Shown piece after piece: positions 44,514 to 56,100 of a stretch of 64,000 bases of DNA; the stretch's first letter is position 1; each line of letters begins with the position of its first letter. The notes below the pieces were generated by a model. The model had not been told where the DNA came from, made no database searches, and was given only the letters and a program-made list of their open reading frames with translations. The position numbers were made by a program, and so were the translations under genes. Source of the DNA: Altibacter sp. HG106 (GTDB lineage Bacteria > Bacteroidota > Bacteroidia > Flavobacteriales > Flavobacteriaceae); assembly GCF_028561755.1 (NCBI RefSeq), contig NZ_JAQQTD010000007.1, forward strand, positions 124,001-188,000, written 5' to 3'.

Positions 44514-46046
44514 TTATTTTATTAATTTAGTAAGAATGCCCAATACGCTTCGTATCACGGTTGGACTGGTTAACACTTTTTCTAACGGACTTCTACTGGT
44601 TCGTCGGCGTGAGGAAGTCCGACTTCGAGACCGACTTTGCTGTGCTTTTTTCTTTTCTTCGGCTGCTTTTTCTTTGGCTTCTTCCAAATGTGCCTTTTCG
44701 ATCTTCTCGTTTAGTAACTCGTAGGCGCTTTCCCGGTCGAGCGCTTCATTATATCGTGCTTTTAATTTTGACGCTGCCAACACCGCTTCCAGTTCGTCCT
44801 CCTCCAGGATGTCCATTCTACTCATAGGAGCACGCAGTAAAGTGGCTGCCAACGGGGTTGGAATTCCTTTTTCGTTCAAGGCCGATACCAGAGCTTCTCC
44901 AATTCCAAGTGAGGTAAGCACTTCGTCCGTTTCGTAATAATCAGACAGCGGATAATTTTCGGCAGTCAATTTGATCGCTTTTCGATCTTTGGCTGTAAAA
45001 GCACGAAGCGCATGTTGAATTTTTAGCCCTAACTGACTTAACACCGCATCTGGCACATCGGTTGGATTCTGTGTCACGAAATAGAGTCCGACGCCTTTCG
45101 ACCGAATCAACTTCACAATACTTTCAATTTGATCCAGCAGCGCATCACTGGCCTCTTTAAAAATAAGGTGGGCTTCGTCTATAAAAATGACGAGCTCGGG
45201 CCGCCCTGTATCTCCTTGCTCCGGAAAGGTTGCATAAATTTCCGCAAGCAAACAAAGCATGAATGTAGAAAACAATTTTGGGCGATCCTGAATATCGGTC
45301 AGGCGAACAATATTGATATAACCTCGGCCATTTTCATCCACACGCAGCAGATCGTCGGTGTCGAAGGAACGCTCTCCGAAGAACAGGTCGCCTCCTTGTT
45401 GTTCGAGCTCTACAATACGGCGCAAAATGGCTCCGGAAGAGGCCGGAGAGATACGTCCGTATAGTTTAGAGATCTCCTCTTTGCCTTCTTCGGTGGCATA
45501 CTGAAGGATCTTTTTTAAGTCCTTGAGGTCGAGCAGCGGAAGCTTGTTGTCATCGCAATACTTGAACAGTATCGAAAGTATACCGGCCTGTGTTTCTGAA
45601 ACATCGAGAATTCTGGAAATAAGCACGGGCCCGAATTCACTAACGGTGGCTCGCAAACGCACTCCTTCTTGTTCCGATAGCGTCAAGATCTCCACGGGAA
45701 ACTTTTTCGCTTCAAAAGGAATCCCGATTTTTTCATGACGCTCGTCGATCTTGGCGTGACCCGGACTCGGTTGTGCGATTCCGCTAAGATCGCCTTTCAT
45801 GTCCATAAGCAATACGGGCACCCCTTTATCAGACAGGTTTTCTGCCAGTACTTGTAGCGTTTTTGTTTTTCCCGTTCCGGTAGCACCGGCGATGAGTCCG
45901 TGGCGATTGAGTGTTTTCATTGGGACCTTTACCAAGGCATTGGTGATGGTTTCCCCATCTAACATAGCAGCACCCAAGGTAATAGCCTCACCTTTCGTTT
46001 GGTAGCCGTTAGTGATGTGGTCAAAGAAATCCTGAGGGTTTGACAT
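44514..46046 (-). CDS. HerA-like/DUF853 ATPase
   Basis: 510 residues of the DUF853 (YjgR-like) branch of the HerA/FtsK superfamily. Walker A is GATGTGKTKTLQVL (about 54-67), Walker B is VIFIDEAHLIFKEA and the sensor region is GVGLYFVTQNPTDVPDAVL. The C-terminus is a basic Lys/Ser/Arg-rich stretch (about 455-490). No nuclease or SIR2-like partner lies beside it, so nothing ties it to a defence system. Cytoplasmic; substrate unknown. Confidence 0.9.
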   Translation of the reverse strand: MSNPQDFFDHITNGYQTKGEAITLGAAMLDGETITNALVKVPMKTLNRHGLIAGATGTGKTKTLQVLAENLSDKGVPVLLMDMKGDLSGIAQPSPGHAKIDERHEKIGIPFEAKKFPVEILTLSEQEGVRLRATVSEFGPVLISRILDVSETQAGILSILFKYCDDNKLPLLDLKDLKKILQYATEEGKEEISKLYGRISPASSGAILRRIVELEQQGGDLFFGERSFDTDDLLRVDENGRGYINIVRLTDIQDRPKLFSTFMLCLLAEIYATFPEQGDTGRPELVIFIDEAHLIFKEASDALLDQIESIVKLIRSKGVGLYFVTQNPTDVPDAVLSQLGLKIQHALRAFTAKDRKAIKLTAENYPLSDYYETDEVLTSLGIGEALVSALNEKGIPTPLAATLLRAPMSRMDILEEDELEAVLAASKLKARYNEALDRESAYELLNEKIEKAHLEEAKEKAAEEKKKAQQSRSRSRTSSRRRTSRSPLEKVLTSPTVIRSVLGILTKLIK

Positions 46047-46125
46047 AGCTCAAAAATTTCGATAAAAATAGGAATTGTCCCCTAGGTATTGAAATATTCC
46101 GTACTTTACTTTTCAAAAGATATCG

Positions 46126-46619
46126 ATGCCATATGCTTTCATTTTCATAGGAGTTTGTGCCCTTTTACTCTTCGGAAGTACCTCCTGTGAGTCCCCTCAA
46201 AACAAAACGGCCGAAGTGACAACCATTAAACCACTTCAGAAAAAGACCTATCATTCCTCCCACTATCCAAAGAAAAAGGAGGCGCCCTTTAGTGACGTCG
46301 TTGAGGTAGGGGATACCTACTACCTATCGGGGCAAATAGGGATGGATCATAACACGAGAACGTTAGTTTCCGGAGTATAGAAGCTGAAACGCATCAAGCA
46401 CTTAGCAATATCAAAGAAGTATTAGAACGGCACCAGCTCGCCATGACCGATGTGGTGAAGGTGATGGTAGTGCTGAAGGACATCAACGACTTTAGCGCCT
46501 TCAACGACATCTATGTAACCTACTTTCCGCAGCGCCCGGCGCGTACCACCTTTGCTGCTTCGCAATTAGCTGCCAACGCCAATATCGAGATAGAAGTGGT
46601 TGCGGTTCGAGATAATTGA
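46126..46619 (+). pseudogene. Frameshifted RidA-family exported protein
   Basis: The first 84 codons encode a hydrophobic N-terminus with a Cys (FGSTSCESP), then the start of a RidA/YjgF fold (VVEVGDTYYLSGQIGMDHNT) and stop at 46378-46380 in LVSGV. In the +1-shifted frame the fold continues immediately: SIEAETHQALSNIKEVLERH, VVKVMVVLKDINDFSAFND, YFPQRPARTTFAASQL and EIEVVAVRDN, ending at 46619. Adding one G in GGAGTATAG would restore the usual SGGIEAET motif. Either a true frameshift mutation or a sequencing error. RidA proteins hydrolyse reactive enamine/imine intermediates; this one would have been exported. Confidence 0.85.
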
Positions 46620-46665
46620 AGGTGTCATAGTTTCTAACCTTGGGTTTCTGTATCTTTGCACCCCC

Positions 46666-47295
46666 ATGAAAAATACGATGCAAGAACAGGTAAACGAAGG
46701 TGTGTTGCTTCCGCTCATGGAGGCGTTCTACACCATTCAGGGAGAAGGATTTCACAAAGGCACTGCCGCCTATTTTATTCGTGTAGGAGGTTGCGACGTG
46801 GGTTGCCATTGGTGTGATGTGAAAGAGAGTTGGAATCCCAAATTGCATCCGCCAACATCAATCGAAACCATTGCGACCGAGGCCGCGGCATATTCTAATA
46901 CCATCGTAGTCACCGGGGGCGAACCCTTGATGTGGAATATGGATCCTATCACAGGCTTGCTGAAGGAAAAAGGCTTACAAACGCATATCGAAACCTCGGG
47001 AGCCTATACGTTTTCGGGCACCTGGGATTGGGTGTGTCTGTCGCCCAAAAAAACAAAACTTCCTACGGAAGAAATCTACCCACATGCCAATGAGTTAAAG
47101 GTTATCGTGTACAATAATGATGATTTCCGCTTTGCGGAAGAACAAGCAGCGAAGGTGGGAGATCGTTGTGTGTTGTATTTGCAACCCGAATGGAGCAAGC
47201 GAGATGCAGTGATGCCCAAGATCGTCGATTATGTGATGAAAAACCCAAAATGGAAGGTCTCACTACAAACCCACAAGTATCTCAACATACCCTAA
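46666..47295 (+). CDS. queE: 7-carboxy-7-deazaguanine synthase QueE
   Basis: Radical SAM enzyme of the queuosine/7-deazaguanine pathway that converts carboxytetrahydropterin to CDG. 209 residues. The cluster motif CX3CX2C is Cys43, Cys47 and Cys50 in GGCDVGCHWCDVKESW, and IQGEGFHKGTAAYFIRVGG, VVTGGEPLMW, HIETSGAY, LSPKK and LKVIVYN complete the family pattern. The start at 46666 is preferred; a longer form would reach back into the RidA remnant. TATCTTTG at 46651-46658 ends 7 bases before this ATG, so transcription may begin at or near the start codon. Confidence 0.94.
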   Translation: MKNTMQEQVNEGVLLPLMEAFYTIQGEGFHKGTAAYFIRVGGCDVGCHWCDVKESWNPKLHPPTSIETIATEAAAYSNTIVVTGGEPLMWNMDPITGLLKEKGLQTHIETSGAYTFSGTWDWVCLSPKKTKLPTEEIYPHANELKVIVYNNDDFRFAEEQAAKVGDRCVLYLQPEWSKRDAVMPKIVDYVMKNPKWKVSLQTHKYLNIP

Positions 47296-47322
47296 AAAAA
47301 GCCTCCAAAAAAGGAGGCTTTC
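47294..47322. terminator. Bidirectional terminator between queE and the DUF2911 gene
   Basis: AAAGCCTCC pairs with GGAGGCTTT around six As. An A run on the left gives a T tract for minus-strand transcripts. The plus-strand T tract is short. Confidence 0.78.
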
Positions 47323-47342
47323 TAACAGATTCTTTCTTCTTA

Positions 47343-47888
47343 TTATTTCTTATTGAAGGGTACCGCTACGCGCGTGTTACCCCAGCCAAGATGCATGTGT
47401 ACACCTTCGGGGGCTTCCTCAAAGGCAATTGAAAATTCTTCCAGCGCATCCTCGGCTGTGGTTGCTGGGACGGTAATGCGTGCTACATCCTTCGATTCGT
47501 CATAAAAATAGCTTCCCCAAACATTGAGATCAGAATTGATAATGGCTGTCCATTCTTTCTCTCCCGGAATGGTAAAAAACGTATACGTTCCTGCCGGTAC
47601 GGTGGTTCCATCCAGAGTCATGTCGGTATATAAGGTGAGTTCGGCTGCTTCATTCGCCCCCGTCCGCCATACTTCGCCGTAGGGCGCAAGCTTGGAAAGA
47701 CTTCGGTCTTTCAGTTGGGGCCGACTGTAAACGATCTTGATCAATTTATCGGCATTGCGATAATCGCTTGGGTAGGAAGCGGCGTCCATCGGACTAACGT
47801 CCATATTACTGAATTTTTGTGCCGTCGCTTCCGAAGCGAAAAACAAACAACACAATAGCAACGAAAAGAAAAGGGTTATTTTTTTCAT
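47343..47888 (-). CDS. Exported DUF2911 protein
   Basis: 181 residues, signal peptide MKKITLFFSLLLCCLFFASEATAQ. The mature part matches DUF2911: IKIVYSRPQLKDRSLSKL, APYGEVWRTGANEAAELTLY, TVPAGTYTFFTIPGEKEWTA and WGSYFYDESKDVARITV. The family is widespread in Bacteroidota and of unknown function. It is transcribed alone, divergent from gyrB across a 219-base gap. Confidence 0.9.
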   Translation of the reverse strand: MKKITLFFSLLLCCLFFASEATAQKFSNMDVSPMDAASYPSDYRNADKLIKIVYSRPQLKDRSLSKLAPYGEVWRTGANEAAELTLYTDMTLDGTTVPAGTYTFFTIPGEKEWTAIINSDLNVWGSYFYDESKDVARITVPATTAEDALEEFSIAFEEAPEGVHMHLGWGNTRVAVPFNKK

Positions 47889-48031
47889 AATGAAAGGGTT
47901 ATAAGTGAATTACAGTTTGGGTTAGGTCGTTTGACATTTCTATTTCTTACATCAAATTTTTGACACCTATAAAGAACGGGATTTTGTAACGCTTTTTTTC
48001 ACAAAAATTTGTTAATAACTTCAGGGTGCTA

Positions 48032-48065
48032 TTGGGGCTAAACCCCATATTTTACGAGGGGTTTT
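48032..48065 (+). other. Hairpin-forming sequence in the gyrB leader region
   Basis: GGGG at 48034-48037 can pair with CCCC at 48043-48046 (loop CTAAA) or that CCCC can pair with a second GGGG at 48058-48061, so two alternative stems are possible. A TATATTTG -7 element follows at 48068-48075, so the hairpins lie upstream of the likely gyrB start site. Role unknown. Confidence 0.35.
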
Positions 48066-48083
48066 GTTATATTTGTTTGTTAG

Positions 48084-50048
<1,965 letters not shown>

Positions 50049-50071
50049 CCCATACCGTTAAACTTAACCTA

Positions 50072-50104
50072 AAAGCCCGTGATGTCCGTCACGGGTTTTT
50101 TATT
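50072..50104 (+). terminator. Terminator after gyrB
   Basis: CCCGTGA (50076-50082) pairs with TCACGGG (50089-50095) around a 6-base loop, followed by a T run. Confidence 0.9.
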
Positions 50105-50123
50105 TTCCATAAAATTGAAAATC

Positions 50124-51143
50124 ATGAACAAGAATATATTCCTACTTTTTTTATTCATCACTTCTGTGACAACGGCTCAGGAAAATTTAGAAGATTTATT
50201 GGCTGCGGGAATTCAAGATGCCCAACGTTTTGCGCGCGGCTACATTACGCCCGCGGCGGAAGCTGGTATTTATAATATGTCGAACGGTTGGATGCAATCG
50301 GCTGAAGTAAAAAAACCCTTGCGGTTCGATGTTTCCATTATTGGGAATGCCACCTTTGTGAGTGAAGAAAATCGTTCGTTTCTGCTGAACACAAACGACT
50401 ACAATAATTTGCAATTTCGGGACGGAAGCACTTCCAAGGAAGTAGCAACCGCTTTTGGAGAAAATGATCCCGAAGTACTGGTTTTTGCGGAAGTACAAAA
50501 CGGGCCCTTGACAGAAGAAGTAGAATTTCTGCTTCCCCAGGGATTGGCCTCAGTGAATGTTCGGATGCTTCCTACCGCCTTCTTGCAAGCGCGCCTGGGG
50601 CTTTTCAAAGCAACCGAAATAAAAGTGCGATTTCTGCCGAATATAGAACGTGAAGATGTGAAAACAGGTGTGTTTGGGGTCGGACTTCAACATGAGTTTA
50701 CCCAATGGTTAGGCGCTGGTGAAACAGTGTTTCCCGTGGCCATATCGGGTATGGTAGCGTATAATCGTTTAAATGGTAATTACGATTTTACTGATGACGA
50801 GATCATTGAAGGAGAAAATCAGCAATTCGATCTGCTACAAAATAGTTGGACGTTTCAGGTACAGGCCTCAACAAAAATGAAGGTGTTTAATGTGTATGGT
50901 GGCGTAGGGTATGTTACCGGAACCTCCGACTTTGAGGTGTTAGGCACCTACCGCGTTCGCGCAGGTATCCCCTTTTTAGAAACCACAAATGAATTTACCG
51001 ATCCCTTTACAGTACGTACTAAAGTTTCGGGCGTGCGTGCCACAATTGGCGCTGAAGTGAGACTTGGATTTTTTGGACTTCATGCCGACTATAACTTGGC
51101 AGAATACAGTAATGCTTCCGTAGGAATTCACTTTGGGATCTAA
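50124..51143 (+). CDS. Outer-membrane DUF6588 family protein
   Basis: 339 residues with signal peptide MNKNIFLLFLFITSVTTAQ. The mature sequence has the DUF6588 pattern: LLAAGIQDAQRFARGYITPA near the N-terminus, a hydrophilic middle and repeated beta strands (MLPTAFLQARLGLFKATEIK, TGVFGVGLQHEFTQWL) ending in a terminal strand with NASVGIHFGI. This is consistent with a small outer-membrane beta barrel. Function unknown. The ATG at 50124 is preferred over an upstream in-frame start inside the gyrB terminator. Confidence 0.86.
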   Translation: MNKNIFLLFLFITSVTTAQENLEDLLAAGIQDAQRFARGYITPAAEAGIYNMSNGWMQSAEVKKPLRFDVSIIGNATFVSEENRSFLLNTNDYNNLQFRDGSTSKEVATAFGENDPEVLVFAEVQNGPLTEEVEFLLPQGLASVNVRMLPTAFLQARLGLFKATEIKVRFLPNIEREDVKTGVFGVGLQHEFTQWLGAGETVFPVAISGMVAYNRLNGNYDFTDDEIIEGENQQFDLLQNSWTFQVQASTKMKVFNVYGGVGYVTGTSDFEVLGTYRVRAGIPFLETTNEFTDPFTVRTKVSGVRATIGAEVRLGFFGLHADYNLAEYSNASVGIHFGI

Positions 51144-51324
51144 TAGAAAAGTGGAGGGACAATTGAAGGCTGCTAACAAATTCATTTCGACTTACATATC
51201 CTTCCGAAGGAACCAAAAAACGAAAGGGCATTCTGCCACAAAGCAAAATGGTTTTCGTAATTTTGTAACACGAAAAAAGTTTCAGTTACTTCAAAACAAA
51301 TTATAAATAAAATACACCATACGA

Positions 51325-52251
51325 ATGAAAGTTACAGTTGTAGGAGCAGGTGCGGTAGGTGCAAGTTGTGCCGAGTACATTGCCATTAAAGATTTTGCCA
51401 GTGAAGTTGTTTTACTAGATATCAAAGAAGGCTACGCCGAAGGGAAAGCAATGGACCTGATGCAAACCGCTTCGCTAAACGGGTTTGATACCAAAATTGT
51501 TGGATCTACTAACGATTACTCGAAAACCGCAGAGAGTGATATTTGTGTGATCACGTCCGGAATCCCAAGAAAACCAGGTATGACCCGTGAAGAACTTATC
51601 GGGATCAATGCCGGAATCGTAAAATCGGTTTCAGCCAGCTTGATCGAGCACTCTCCAAACACTATCATTATCGTAGTAAGCAACCCGATGGATACCATGA
51701 CCTATTTGGTGCACAAAACTACCGGACTTCCAAAAAACCGTATTATCGGTATGGGAGGTGCTTTAGACAGCGCCCGCTTTAAATATCGCTTAGCCGAAGC
51801 ATTAGAGGCACCCATTAGCGATGTAGACGGCATGGTGATCGGCGGTCATAGTGATAAAGGAATGGTACCGCTAACGCGTTTGGCTACTCGAAACAGCGTG
51901 CCGGTTTCTAAATTCATTTCAGACGAACGTCTCAATCAGGTGAAAGAAGATACCAAAGTAGGGGGCGCTACCTTGACAAAACTGTTAGGGACTTCAGCCT
52001 GGTATGCTCCGGGTGCCGCTGTTTCGGGATTGGTGCAAGCCATTGCCTGCGACCAACGTAAAATGTTTCCATGTTCTACCTTGCTCGAAGGAGAATACGG
52101 ATTAAACGATCTTTGTATCGGTGTACCGGTCTTGTTAGGTAGAAACGGTATTGAGAAAATAGTGGAGATCGAATTGACCGATGCCGAACAAGAGCATATG
52201 AAAGAAAGCGCAGACGGCGTTCAAAAAACAAACGGACTCTTAGACGTTTAA
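51325..52251 (+). CDS. mdh: Malate dehydrogenase (LDH-like)
   Basis: Interconverts malate and oxaloacetate with NAD. 308 residues of the lactate-dehydrogenase-like malate dehydrogenase group. It has the nucleotide loop VVGAGAVGASCAEYIA (GxGxxG), Asp32 for NAD specificity, ITSGIPRKPGMTREEL with substrate-binding Arg residues, GGALDSARFKYRLAEAL and catalytic His175 in MVIGGHSDKGMVPL. A TAATTTTG -7 element lies at 51258-51265 and a terminator follows. It is not linked to the other TCA gene in the window (gltA). Confidence 0.97.
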   Translation: MKVTVVGAGAVGASCAEYIAIKDFASEVVLLDIKEGYAEGKAMDLMQTASLNGFDTKIVGSTNDYSKTAESDICVITSGIPRKPGMTREELIGINAGIVKSVSASLIEHSPNTIIIVVSNPMDTMTYLVHKTTGLPKNRIIGMGGALDSARFKYRLAEALEAPISDVDGMVIGGHSDKGMVPLTRLATRNSVPVSKFISDERLNQVKEDTKVGGATLTKLLGTSAWYAPGAAVSGLVQAIACDQRKMFPCSTLLEGEYGLNDLCIGVPVLLGRNGIEKIVEIELTDAEQEHMKESADGVQKTNGLLDV

Positions 52252-52280
52252 TCCTGAGAGGCACCGATTAAATTGTATCG

Positions 52281-52310
52281 AAGACCGCAGCAATGCGGTC
52301 TTTATTTTTT
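52281..52310 (+). terminator. Terminator after mdh
   Basis: AAGACCGC pairs with GCGGTCTT around a 6-base loop, followed by a T-rich run. The T run merges with the -7 element of the next gene. Confidence 0.85.
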
Positions 52311-52321
52311 ATATTTGGCGC

Positions 52322-52954
52322 GTGTTACACAGAGGGTACATAACAATCTGCCTCATTGTCCTTGCCATCATTGGTGCGAGCAAGGATCCTTCACAGGTAC
52401 CCAATCAAGAAATTCTTTTGCAATTTAAGGAGGCGGCAGTGTCCCCTTCTGAAGCGAACAAAGCCATTGCCCAAATTGAGCATCGTCTCAATTCTGTGGG
52501 AATCTCCAATGTACAGGTAGTAGATGCCGGCGATGGATTGCTGAAGATTTTGTATTATAGCGATGTTGATAGTGCCAAAATCGCTCGCCTGATCGGTGCA
52601 GAAGAAGAGCTTGCCATCACCCTTGCTTCCATACCGTTTCGATCTACTTCTGATCCAGAAAATAACGACTCCACACCCAGCTACGAGCTCAACGTTGTTG
52701 AACTTCAAAGTGATTTAGATGCCCCCTGGCATTTGAACGGTGAAAGTCTTCACTATGCTAATACGAAATTTAGAGGGGACCACTCGGTGGTGTACGCCTC
52801 GGGAATGCTGCCTGAACTCGATGGGGTTCCTGCTAGCTGGATTCCTTCGGAAACAAATGTAGCGATAGACTCGCTGCGCCATAAGAATCTCAAATCATTA
52901 CTTCCTGAACCCCGCGCTGGCCCTTTTTCTGAAGGGATAGAAGCGATTTCGTAA
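52322..52954 (+). CDS. Single-pass protein with a SecD P1-like segment
   Basis: 210 residues from a GTG start. It has an N-terminal membrane helix (about 6-20) and then an exported part. Residues about 45-110 read like the SecD periplasmic P1 base: IAQIEHRLNSVGISNVQVVD, LLKILYYSDVDSAKIARLIG. The matching part of SecDF further on is FEVLRKRIDKFGVTQPNIQR with LPGAKDVERVKKLLQ. The C-terminal half is unrecognised. A perfect TATATTTG ends only 4 bases before the GTG, so the transcript is probably leaderless. It lies 158 bases upstream of secDF. The relation to SecD is my inference from pattern, not an alignment. Confidence 0.65.
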   Translation: MLHRGYITICLIVLAIIGASKDPSQVPNQEILLQFKEAAVSPSEANKAIAQIEHRLNSVGISNVQVVDAGDGLLKILYYSDVDSAKIARLIGAEEELAITLASIPFRSTSDPENNDSTPSYELNVVELQSDLDAPWHLNGESLHYANTKFRGDHSVVYASGMLPELDGVPASWIPSETNVAIDSLRHKNLKSLLPEPRAGPFSEGIEAIS

Positions 52955-53048
52955 AGGGGGAATACACTTCTTGAAAAGAACCTACTTTTCAATATCCTAG
53001 AGGGCTTACATTAAAGCGCCTCACCTTTATTCAATTATTACATAAAAA

Positions 53049-53079
53049 TTGTCGAATTATAGGGTAACTGTTATATTTG
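53049..53079 (+). promoter_or_regulatory. Housekeeping-type promoter of secDF
   Basis: TTG at 53049-53051, a 20-base spacer and TATATTTG at 53072-53079, matching the Bacteroidota -33/-7 consensus. It lies 33 bases before the secDF ATG. Confidence 0.68.
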
Positions 53080-53112
53080 CCCGATTTTTTAGAAGACTAA
53101 AACCATAAACAC

Positions 53113-56100
53113 ATGCAAAATAAAGGATTAGTAACCGTATTTGCGATTTTGTTCGGGTTGGTGAGTTTATACCAACTTTCCTTTACCTACATCGCCAATA
53201 CCGTTGAAAATGATGCCGAAGCCTACGCTAAAAGTAGGTTTTCGGAAAACCAGCCGGACGAACGAAGTATTGCGGAGAGTCGTTACCTTGACTCCGTTGG
53301 GGCGACCCCTCAATTCTTAGGGATTGATTACCGTACGGCCAAAGAAAAAGAACTAAACAAAGGATTGGACCTAAAAGGTGGGATCAACGTGATCCTTCAG
53401 GTTTCGGTTCAGGACATTCTGAAAGGATTGGCCAACAACACCAAATCACCTGCCTTTAATCAAGCGCTGGAGAATGCGGTAGAGCTTCAGAAGAACAGTC
53501 AAGATACCTACTTAGAATCTTTCTTCCAGGCCTTTGACGCCATTCCTGGTGATAATCAATTAGCCGCTCCAGATATTTTCTTCAATAAAAATCTTGAAGA
53601 GGATATTGACATCAATATGTCTAACGCCGAAGTTAAAACGGTCATCGAACGTAAGATCGACGAATCCATTACTTCTGCTTTTGAAGTATTGCGTAAGCGT
53701 ATCGATAAGTTTGGCGTAACCCAGCCTAACATTCAGCGGCTAGGAAACTCAGCTCGTATCTTAGTAGAATTACCCGGCGCCAAGGATGTGGAGCGAGTGA
53801 AGAAACTCTTACAGAGTACGGCTCAGCTAGAATTCTGGGACGTGTACAAATTCGAAGAAATGCAAGACTTCTTGGTTGCAGCCGATTCTAAAGTGAAAGA
53901 ATTGACCGTGCCTACAGAAGAGCTGGAGGAAGGTGAAGAAGTACAGGATACGACCACCACTTCCGAAGATCAAGACATTCAAGATCTACTAGGGGGCGAC
54001 GAGATTGAAGATGCCGATGAAGACCCTGCGAAAGCCAATCCAATATTGGCAAAAATGGTTTCTCCAGGATTTCAGGGGCAACCTGTTATCGCACGTTTCG
54101 CGGTAAGTGATACGGCTCAAATTAACGAGTATCTGCGCATGCCACAAGTACGCGCATTGCTTTCGGGCGATCAACGCTATACGAAATTCGTTTGGGAACT
54201 TCCGGAATACAACGAAGAGTTAGAAGAAGAGATTACCGGTCTCTACGCTTTGAAAAGAGACCGAAGCTTACAACCCCCGTTAAGTGGTGGCGTTGTAACC
54301 GATGCGCAACAAGCGTACGATCAAGTAGGTCGTGTGGCGGTAGATATGCAAATGAACGGTCAAGGTGCCAAGGTTTGGGAAGAGCTTACCGGAAACGCCT
54401 ATAGCACTCAGAGTCAGATCGCCATTGTGTTAGATGACGTGGTTTATTCAGCTCCAGGAGTAACATCGGGTCCCATTTCAGGAGGACGCAGTCAGATTAC
54501 TGGTGATTTCACTATCACCGAGGGTCAAGATTTAGCCAACGTATTACGTGCCGGTAAACTTCCTGCTTCTGCAGATATTATTCAGGCAGAATTTGTGGGT
54601 CCTACCTTAGGACAAGAAGCGATTAACAGTGGAATGATCTCTTTCTTGATCGCCTTGGGACTGGTCTTGATTTGGATGATTTTCTACTACGGAAAAGCAG
54701 GTGCTTTTGCCGACATCGCCCTAGCCGTAAACATTCTGTTTATTTTCGGGGTGTTAGCCGGACTAGGAGCCGTACTTACGTTACCGGGTATTGCGGGTAT
54801 CGTATTAACCATTGGTATTTCGGTGGATGCGAACGTACTGATCTTTGAGCGGATTCGAGAAGAATTGGCCAAAGGGAAGGCGCAAAAAGATGCGATTAAA
54901 GACGGGTTTAACAACGCGCTTTCGTCCATCTTAGACGCAAACATTACTACGGCGCTTACCGGTCTTATTCTTTTGGTCTTCGGAACCGGACCTATTAAAG
55001 GGTTTGCGACCACCTTATTGATTGGTATTGCGACTTCTTTGTTTACCGCTATCTTTATTACCCGATTGTTTATTGATGGGTATTCGAAGAACGGAAAACC
55101 GCTAACGTGTTCCACAGGAATCACCAAGAACTGGTTTAAGAATGTGAACATCAATTTCCTCAGAAAGCGTAAGATCGCTTATGTGATCTCTGGAATCTTG
55201 ATCGTTATCAGTTTGGGATCGCTCTTTACTGTCGGACTAAACCAGGGAGTTGACTTCGTTGGAGGGAGAACCTATACCGTTCGTTTTGATAAAGATGTTA
55301 GTGCCACTCAGGTGCAAGGACAGTTGGTAGATGTCTTCGGAAGTGCGGAAGCAAAAACCTATGGGGGAGACAATCAGTTAAAGATCACTACTAAGTATAA
55401 GATCGATGAAACAGGCGCTGAGGTAGATCAGGAAGTAGAGCAGTTGTTGTTCGAAGGACTTTCAGAACAATTGCCTTCCGGGATGACCTATGATGATTTT
55501 ATCGCCGATGACGATAATAAAGTGGCAGGTCGAATGGAATACTATAAGGTGAGTCCGACGATCGCAGATGATATTAAAAAGTCGTCGTTTTGGGCGGTGT
55601 TAGGATCCTTGATCGTGGTATTCCTATACATTTTGCTTCGCTTTAGAAGATGGCAATTTAGTTTGGGTGCGGTAGCAGCGGTATTCCACGATGTATTGAT
55701 CGTGTTGGGAATCTTCTCGCTAACGTACAAAATCATGCCGTTCAATATGGAGATCGATCAGTCGTTCATTGCGGCGATCTTAACGGTCATTGGATACTCC
55801 TTGAATGATACGGTAGTTGTGTTTGACCGAATCCGTGAGTTCTTTAACGAGCATCCAGGCTGGAAGATGAATCGTATTATCAACAGTGCGTTGAACAGTA
55901 CGTTAAGTAGAACCTTGAATACCTCGATGACGACGCTCATCGTATTGATGTGTATCTTCTTTATTGGAGCCGAATCGATTCGTGGATTGATCTTCGCCTT
56001 GATGGTTGGGGTGATCGTAGGTACCTACTCATCGGTATTTATCGCAACTCCGGTGTTCTTCGATACCGTGAAGAAGCGCGGAATTGATTTGACAGATAAA

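Noticed and set aside
44514-46046. HerA-like ATPase as part of a defence system
   Set aside because: It is the DUF853/YjgR branch and has no adjacent NurA, SIR2, DUF4297 or other nuclease gene; the neighbour is a lipoprotein.
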